A stretch of DNA of 22,954 bases from Delftia sp. PS-11 (GTDB lineage Bacteria > Pseudomonadota > Gammaproteobacteria > Burkholderiales > Burkholderiaceae_C), in assembly GCF_029870285.1 (NCBI RefSeq), contig NZ_JACSYA010000050.1:1-22954 (forward strand), given 5' to 3'. Made by a program: the position numbers and the translations under genes. Of this stretch, positions 19,750 through 22,954 are shown piece by piece; position 1 is the stretch's first letter, and each line of letters begins with the position of its first letter. The notes beneath the pieces are model-generated. The model was not told where the DNA came from and ran no database searches. It saw only the letters and a program-made list of their open reading frames with translations.

Positions 19750-20760
19750 ATGACACGATTTACACGCCGCGCCGCCGCGCTCTTCGCAGGCCTGTCCCTG
19801 CTGTCCGCAAGCTTCGCCACCCAGGCCGAAGGCCGCATACGCATTGCCCAGCAGTTCGGCATCGTCTATCTGCTGCTGAACGTGGCGCAGGACCAGAAGC
19901 TGATCGAAAAGCATGGCAAGGCAGCGGGCCAGGACATTCAGGTCGAATTCGTGCAGCTGTCAGGGGGATCGGCCGTCAACGACGCGCTGCTGGCAGGCAG
20001 CATCGATATTGCGGGCGCAGGAGTGGGGCCGCTGTTCACGATCTGGGACCGCACGCGGGGCCGCCAGAACGTCAAGGGCGTGGCCTCTCTGGGCAACTTC
20101 CCGTACTATCTGGTCAGCAACAACCCGGCCGTCAAGACCATCGCGGACTTCACGGACAAGGACCGCATCGCGCTGCCAGCCGTGGGCGTGTCGGTGCAGT
20201 CGCGTGTGCTGCAGCTGGCATCGGCCAAGCTGTGGGGGGACAAGGAATTCAACCGGCTCGACAAGATCCAGGTCGCGCTGCCGCACCCCGATGCCACTGC
20301 CGCCATCATCAAGGGCGGCACCGAGATCACGGCCCACTTCGGCAATCCCCCGTTCCAGGAGCAGGCACTGGCAGGCAACCCCAATACACGCATCGTGCTC
20401 AAGTCCTATGAGGTGCTGGGCGGCCCGTCATCGGCCACCGTCCTTTATGCCACTGAAAAATTCCGCAACGACAATCCCAAGACTTACAAAGCCTTCATTG
20501 CAGCGCTGGATGAAGCCGCGAAGTTCATCACTGCACAGCCGGAGCAGGCCGCCGATATCTATCTGCGTGTGACAGGCGCCAAGACCGACCGCAATCTGCT
20601 GCTGCAGATCATCCGCAACCCTGAAGTGCAGTTCAAGACAGCCCCAGAAAACACGCTGGTGCTGGGGGAGTTCCTGCAGCGCGTAGGCGCCATCAGGAAC
20701 AAGCCGGGCTCAGTCAAGGACTACTTCTTCCCAGAGGCCATTGCCGCCTCGGGCAGCTGA
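19750..20760 (+). CDS. ABC transporter periplasmic binding protein (SsuA/TauA/NMT1-like)
   Basis: Predicted periplasmic binding protein of 336 residues. The signal peptide is TRRAAALFAGLSLLS ending ATQA, with cleavage before EGRIRIAQQFG at about residue 26-28; the twin arginine lacks a full Tat motif. The mature part has the type II binding fold typical of nitrate/sulfonate/taurine receptors: VQLSGGSAVNDALLAGSIDIAGAGVGPLF, then LASLGNF-like PYYLVSNNPAVKTIADF, then FGNPPFQEQAL. I chose the ATG at 19750 because the signal peptide then starts normally; ATG 19720 in frame adds ten His/Pro-rich residues. Neither has a good ribosome binding site. It is 58 bp after the dioxygenase and 20 bp before the ATPase gene. 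The ligand is unknown; a sulfonate-like or aromatic acid is plausible from context. Confidence 0.87.
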   Translation: MTRFTRRAAALFAGLSLLSASFATQAEGRIRIAQQFGIVYLLLNVAQDQKLIEKHGKAAGQDIQVEFVQLSGGSAVNDALLAGSIDIAGAGVGPLFTIWDRTRGRQNVKGVASLGNFPYYLVSNNPAVKTIADFTDKDRIALPAVGVSVQSRVLQLASAKLWGDKEFNRLDKIQVALPHPDATAAIIKGGTEITAHFGNPPFQEQALAGNPNTRIVLKSYEVLGGPSSATVLYATEKFRNDNPKTYKAFIAALDEAAKFITAQPEQAADIYLRVTGAKTDRNLLLQIIRNPEVQFKTAPENTLVLGEFLQRVGAIRNKPGSVKDYFFPEAIAASGS

Positions 20761-20780
20761 GCGCGGGACAGGACAGCGCC

Positions 20781-21662
20781 ATGACCCAGGCCACCACCAC
20801 ACTGCGGCGCAGCCTTGCGCAGGCGCCGGTGCACAATACGCCAAGGCGCGGCGTCTCGCAGGCGCACACTGCAACCACAGGCACAGGCATAGGGGCGCCG
20901 CTGCTGCAGGTCGATGGCGTCAGCCTCGAATACCGCACGCCGCAGCATGTGGTTCGCGCCACGCACCAGGTCGGCTTCGATGTGCATGAGGCCGAGCGCT
21001 TCGTGCTGCTGGGCCCCTCAGGCTGCGGCAAGTCCACGCTGCTCAAGGCTGTGGCAGGCTTCATTGCCCCCGTGGAGGGAGAGATACGCCTGGACGGCAG
21101 GCGCGTGACGGCTCCGGGGCCCGACCGCATCGTGGTCTTCCAGGAGTTCGACCAGTTGCCCCCCTGGAAAACAGTGCGCGAGAACGTGATGTTCCCGCTG
21201 CTGGCCTCGCGCACGCTCGGGCGCAGGCAAGCCGCAGAGCGTGCCCTGCATTATCTCGACAAGGTGGGCCTGTCGCGCTTCGCCGAAGCGCATCCCCACC
21301 AGTTGTCGGGCGGCATGAAGCAGCGCGTGGCCATCGCCCGGGCCCTGGCCATGCAGCCGCGCGTACTGCTCATGGATGAGCCCTTTGCCGCACTGGATGC
21401 ACTGACCCGGCGCAAGATGCAGGAAGAGCTGCTGGCGCTTTGGGAGGAGGTGCGCTTTACGCTGCTGTTCGTCACCCACTCCATTGAGGAGGCTTTGGTC
21501 GTCGGCAGCCGCATCGCGCTGCTGTCGCCCCACCCTGGGCGCATGCGCGCCGAGATCAACAGCCACGGCTTCGACCTGGGCAGCACCGGCAGCGCCAGCT
21601 TCCAGGCCACCGCGCAGCGCATCCATGGCCTGCTGTTCGATGAAGATGAGGAGCACACATGA
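20781..21662 (+). CDS. ABC transporter ATP-binding protein (SsuB/TauB-like)
   Basis: Predicted ATPase subunit of 293 residues at the inner face of the membrane. All nucleotide-binding motifs are intact: Walker A GPSGCGKST (78-86), Q-loop Q121 in VVFQEFDQLPPWK, signature LSGGMKQR (175-182), Walker B VLLMDEPFAALD (195-206) and switch His233 in FVTHSIEEAL. QEFDQLPPWKTVRENV is typical of the nitrate/sulfonate/taurine importers. About 38 extra residues precede the domain, rich in Thr, Ala and His, so the true start might be further in, although the ATG at 20781 is preceded by GGACAG and lies 20 bp after the binding-protein stop. Its stop overlaps the permease start as ATGA, indicating translational coupling. 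Confidence 0.92.
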   Translation: MTQATTTLRRSLAQAPVHNTPRRGVSQAHTATTGTGIGAPLLQVDGVSLEYRTPQHVVRATHQVGFDVHEAERFVLLGPSGCGKSTLLKAVAGFIAPVEGEIRLDGRRVTAPGPDRIVVFQEFDQLPPWKTVRENVMFPLLASRTLGRRQAAERALHYLDKVGLSRFAEAHPHQLSGGMKQRVAIARALAMQPRVLLMDEPFAALDALTRRKMQEELLALWEEVRFTLLFVTHSIEEALVVGSRIALLSPHPGRMRAEINSHGFDLGSTGSASFQATAQRIHGLLFDEDEEHT

Positions 21663-22528
21663 GCACGCGGCTGCCCCCTGTACGCCCTGAATACGAGCTG
21701 CCGCTGCAGCCTTTCACGGCTTCGGCCGTAGAGCGCAGCCTGCCCTGGAAAAGCCGCCTGTGGAGCCAGGACTGGCTGCGGCGCGGCCTGATCCTTGCAG
21801 TGCTGGCCGTTGCCTGGGAGCTGCTTGCGCGCTGGCAAGACAACGATCTGCTGCTGCCCGGCTTCTTGGCCACCGCCCGGGCACTGGCCGAAGGCATTGC
21901 CAGCGGCGAGTTGCTGGACAAGACGGCGATTTCGCTGGGCGTGCTGCTGCAGGGCTATGCGGCGGGCGTGGCGCTGGCATTCGCGCTGACTGCGCTGGCG
22001 GTCTCCACGCAGTTCGGGCGCGATCTGCTGAGCACGCTCACCTCCATGTTCAACCCCCTTCCAGCCATCGCACTGCTGCCACTGGCGCTGCTGTGGTTCG
22101 GACTGGGCAAGGGCAGTCTGGTGTTCGTGCTCGTGCACTCCGTGCTGTGGCCGCTGGCGCTCAATACCTTCGCGGGGTTCCAGGGCGTGCCGGAAACCCT
22201 GCGCATGGCCGGGCGCAACTATGGCCTGCGGGGCCTGCGCTACGTACTGCAGATTCTCGTGCCGGCAGCCCTGCCAGCCATCCTGTCGGGGCTGAAGATC
22301 GGCTGGGCCTTCGCATGGCGCACGCTGATCGCGGCCGAGCTGGTCTTTGGCGCCAGTTCGGGCAAGGGCGGACTGGGCTGGTACATCTTCCAGAACCGCA
22401 ACGAACTCTACACCGACCGCGTTTTCGCGGGCCTGGCGCTGGTCGTCATCATCGGCCTGCTGGTCGAAAGCCTGGGCTTTGCCACGCTGGAGCGGCTGAC
22501 CGTGCGCAAGTGGGGACAGCAGCGCTAG
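21659..22528 (+). CDS. ABC transporter permease (SsuC/TauC-like)
   Basis: Predicted inner-membrane permease of 289 residues with about six hydrophobic segments, of the binding-protein-dependent transport family. The cytoplasmic coupling loop is visible as MAGRNYGLRGLRYVLQILVP followed by AALPAILSGLKIGWAFAWRTLIAAEL. It ends FATLERLTVRKWGQQR, a natural-looking C-terminus for this subfamily. The ATG overlaps the ATPase stop (ATGA). It completes a one-receptor, one-ATPase, one-permease importer with the dioxygenase gene first, and the permease presumably works as a homodimer. The stop codon TAG is part of a CTAG tetramer that directly borders an IS5-family element, so any downstream genes of the original operon have been separated from it. 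Confidence 0.92.
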   Translation: MSTRLPPVRPEYELPLQPFTASAVERSLPWKSRLWSQDWLRRGLILAVLAVAWELLARWQDNDLLLPGFLATARALAEGIASGELLDKTAISLGVLLQGYAAGVALAFALTALAVSTQFGRDLLSTLTSMFNPLPAIALLPLALLWFGLGKGSLVFVLVHSVLWPLALNTFAGFQGVPETLRMAGRNYGLRGLRYVLQILVPAALPAILSGLKIGWAFAWRTLIAAELVFGASSGKGGLGWYIFQNRNELYTDRVFAGLALVVIIGLLVESLGFATLERLTVRKWGQQR

Positions 22529-22954
22529 GGTGAATCGACATTCAATCTGGTAGCCAGGCCATGCTTGCAGCCAGGCACAGGAAAGCCATGAAGTGACTGG
22601 CCTTACGGTCATAGCGCGTCGCAATGCGGCGCAACTGCTTGAGCTTTGCAAAGCTACGCTCTATGGCATTGCGCGCCCTGTACACCTCGACATCCAAGGG
22701 CCTGGCCTGCTGGCAACTGCGTGATGGAATCACCGCTTGTGCGCCAGCCGCCTCAACTTGCGCCACAAAGGCTCGGCTGTCATAGCCTTTGTCTGCCAGG
22801 ACATGCGTCGGCTTGAAGCCCTTAATCAACGCAGGCGCCTGGGTAATGTCGTTGACCTGTCCCGGCGTGAGGATCAGCCGCACGGGTCTGCCATGACCAT
22901 CGCTGGCCATGTGGATCTTCGTACTCAGTCCGCCTCGGGAACGCCCCAGAGACG
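22529..22954 (-). mobile_element. IS5-family insertion sequence, partial at window edge
   Basis: The element is recognised from its transposase gene and runs past the right edge. Its left end must lie between the permease stop (22528) and the transposase stop (22542). It starts next to CTAG (22525-22528), which matches the YTAR target type duplicated by many IS5 elements, but the other end and the terminal inverted repeat cannot be checked here. Boundaries are therefore approximate. Confidence 0.7.
22542..22954 (-). CDS. IS5-family DDE transposase, C-terminal part
   Basis: Partial transposase. The frame is open from the window edge (SLGRSRGGLSTKIHMASDGHG) to the stop at 22542, about 136 residues. 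GRSRGGLSTKIH is diagnostic of IS5-family DDE transposases. The second catalytic Asp lies in VLADKGYDS and the catalytic Glu in RARNAIERSFAKLKQ, with RIATRYDR following; the first Asp lies outside the window. An internal ATG at 22910 would give 122 residues but is not a real start. In many IS427-subgroup members this part is the second of two overlapping frames joined by frameshifting, which cannot be judged here. No disruption is seen in the visible part. Confidence 0.92.
   Translation of the reverse strand, partial: SLGRSRGGLSTKIHMASDGHGRPVRLILTPGQVNDITQAPALIKGFKPTHVLADKGYDSRAFVAQVEAAGAQAVIPSRSCQQARPLDVEVYRARNAIERSFAKLKQLRRIATRYDRKASHFMAFLCLAASMAWLPD

Noticed and set aside
1..22954. CRISPR array, prophage or toxin-antitoxin locus
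   Set aside because: No regularly spaced direct repeats, no phage structural or integrase genes, and no small paired genes with known toxin motifs were seen.

Overview
The window is GC-rich proteobacterial chromosomal DNA. The gene families point to Betaproteobacteria, Burkholderiales, most likely a Comamonas/Delftia-like Comamonadaceae: a Bug (TctC-type) solute receptor beside CoA-ester catabolic genes, several IclR/Lrp/MocR local regulators, a TauD/TfdA dioxygenase with an NMT1-type ABC importer, and an IS5-family transposase. This placement rests on gene content, not on a marker gene; no rRNA or tRNA gene was seen.

Layout. 1-820: an AT-rich edge, a decayed MFS transporter remnant (minus strand), then a possible structured RNA leader ending in a strong intrinsic terminator just ahead of lysP (821-2302), the lysine permease. 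2331-8011: a MocR-type (GntR/aminotransferase fusion) regulator divergent from a four-gene operon with overlapping or close junctions: BenE-family permease, YggS-family PLP-binding protein, class I glutamine amidotransferase and an ArgD-like class III aminotransferase. MocR-type half-sites lie in the divergent spacer. This PLP-centred cluster is the best candidate for an undescribed system, for example uptake and homeostasis of a B6 vitamer, or catabolism of an amine or amino acid under PLP-sensing control. 7978-8855 (minus): an Lrp/AsnC regulator and a VOC/glyoxalase-fold protein, with repeated TTTTCTG elements around the regulator start. 9167-9742: an exported PrxQ/BCP-type peroxiredoxin, preceded by two perfect hairpins.

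9995-16118 (minus): a compact five-gene operon (Bug receptor, enoyl-CoA hydratase/isomerase, ADP-forming acyl-CoA synthetase, alpha/beta hydrolase, MmgE/PrpD protein), divergent from an IclR regulator (16394-17194) with a perfect inverted repeat in the spacer. It looks like a complete import, activation and degradation route for an organic acid whose identity cannot be read from sequence. 17221-18600 (minus): an HD-GYP protein with a degenerate second HD domain. 18771-22528: TauD/TfdA dioxygenase, periplasmic binding protein, ABC ATPase and permease, probably for a sulfonate-like compound or another oxoglutarate-dioxygenase substrate. An IS5-family element lies against the permease stop codon and runs off the right edge.

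Very long plus-strand open frames opposite the minus-strand operon are treated as GC-rich shadows. All family calls come from reading motifs; no database search was run.
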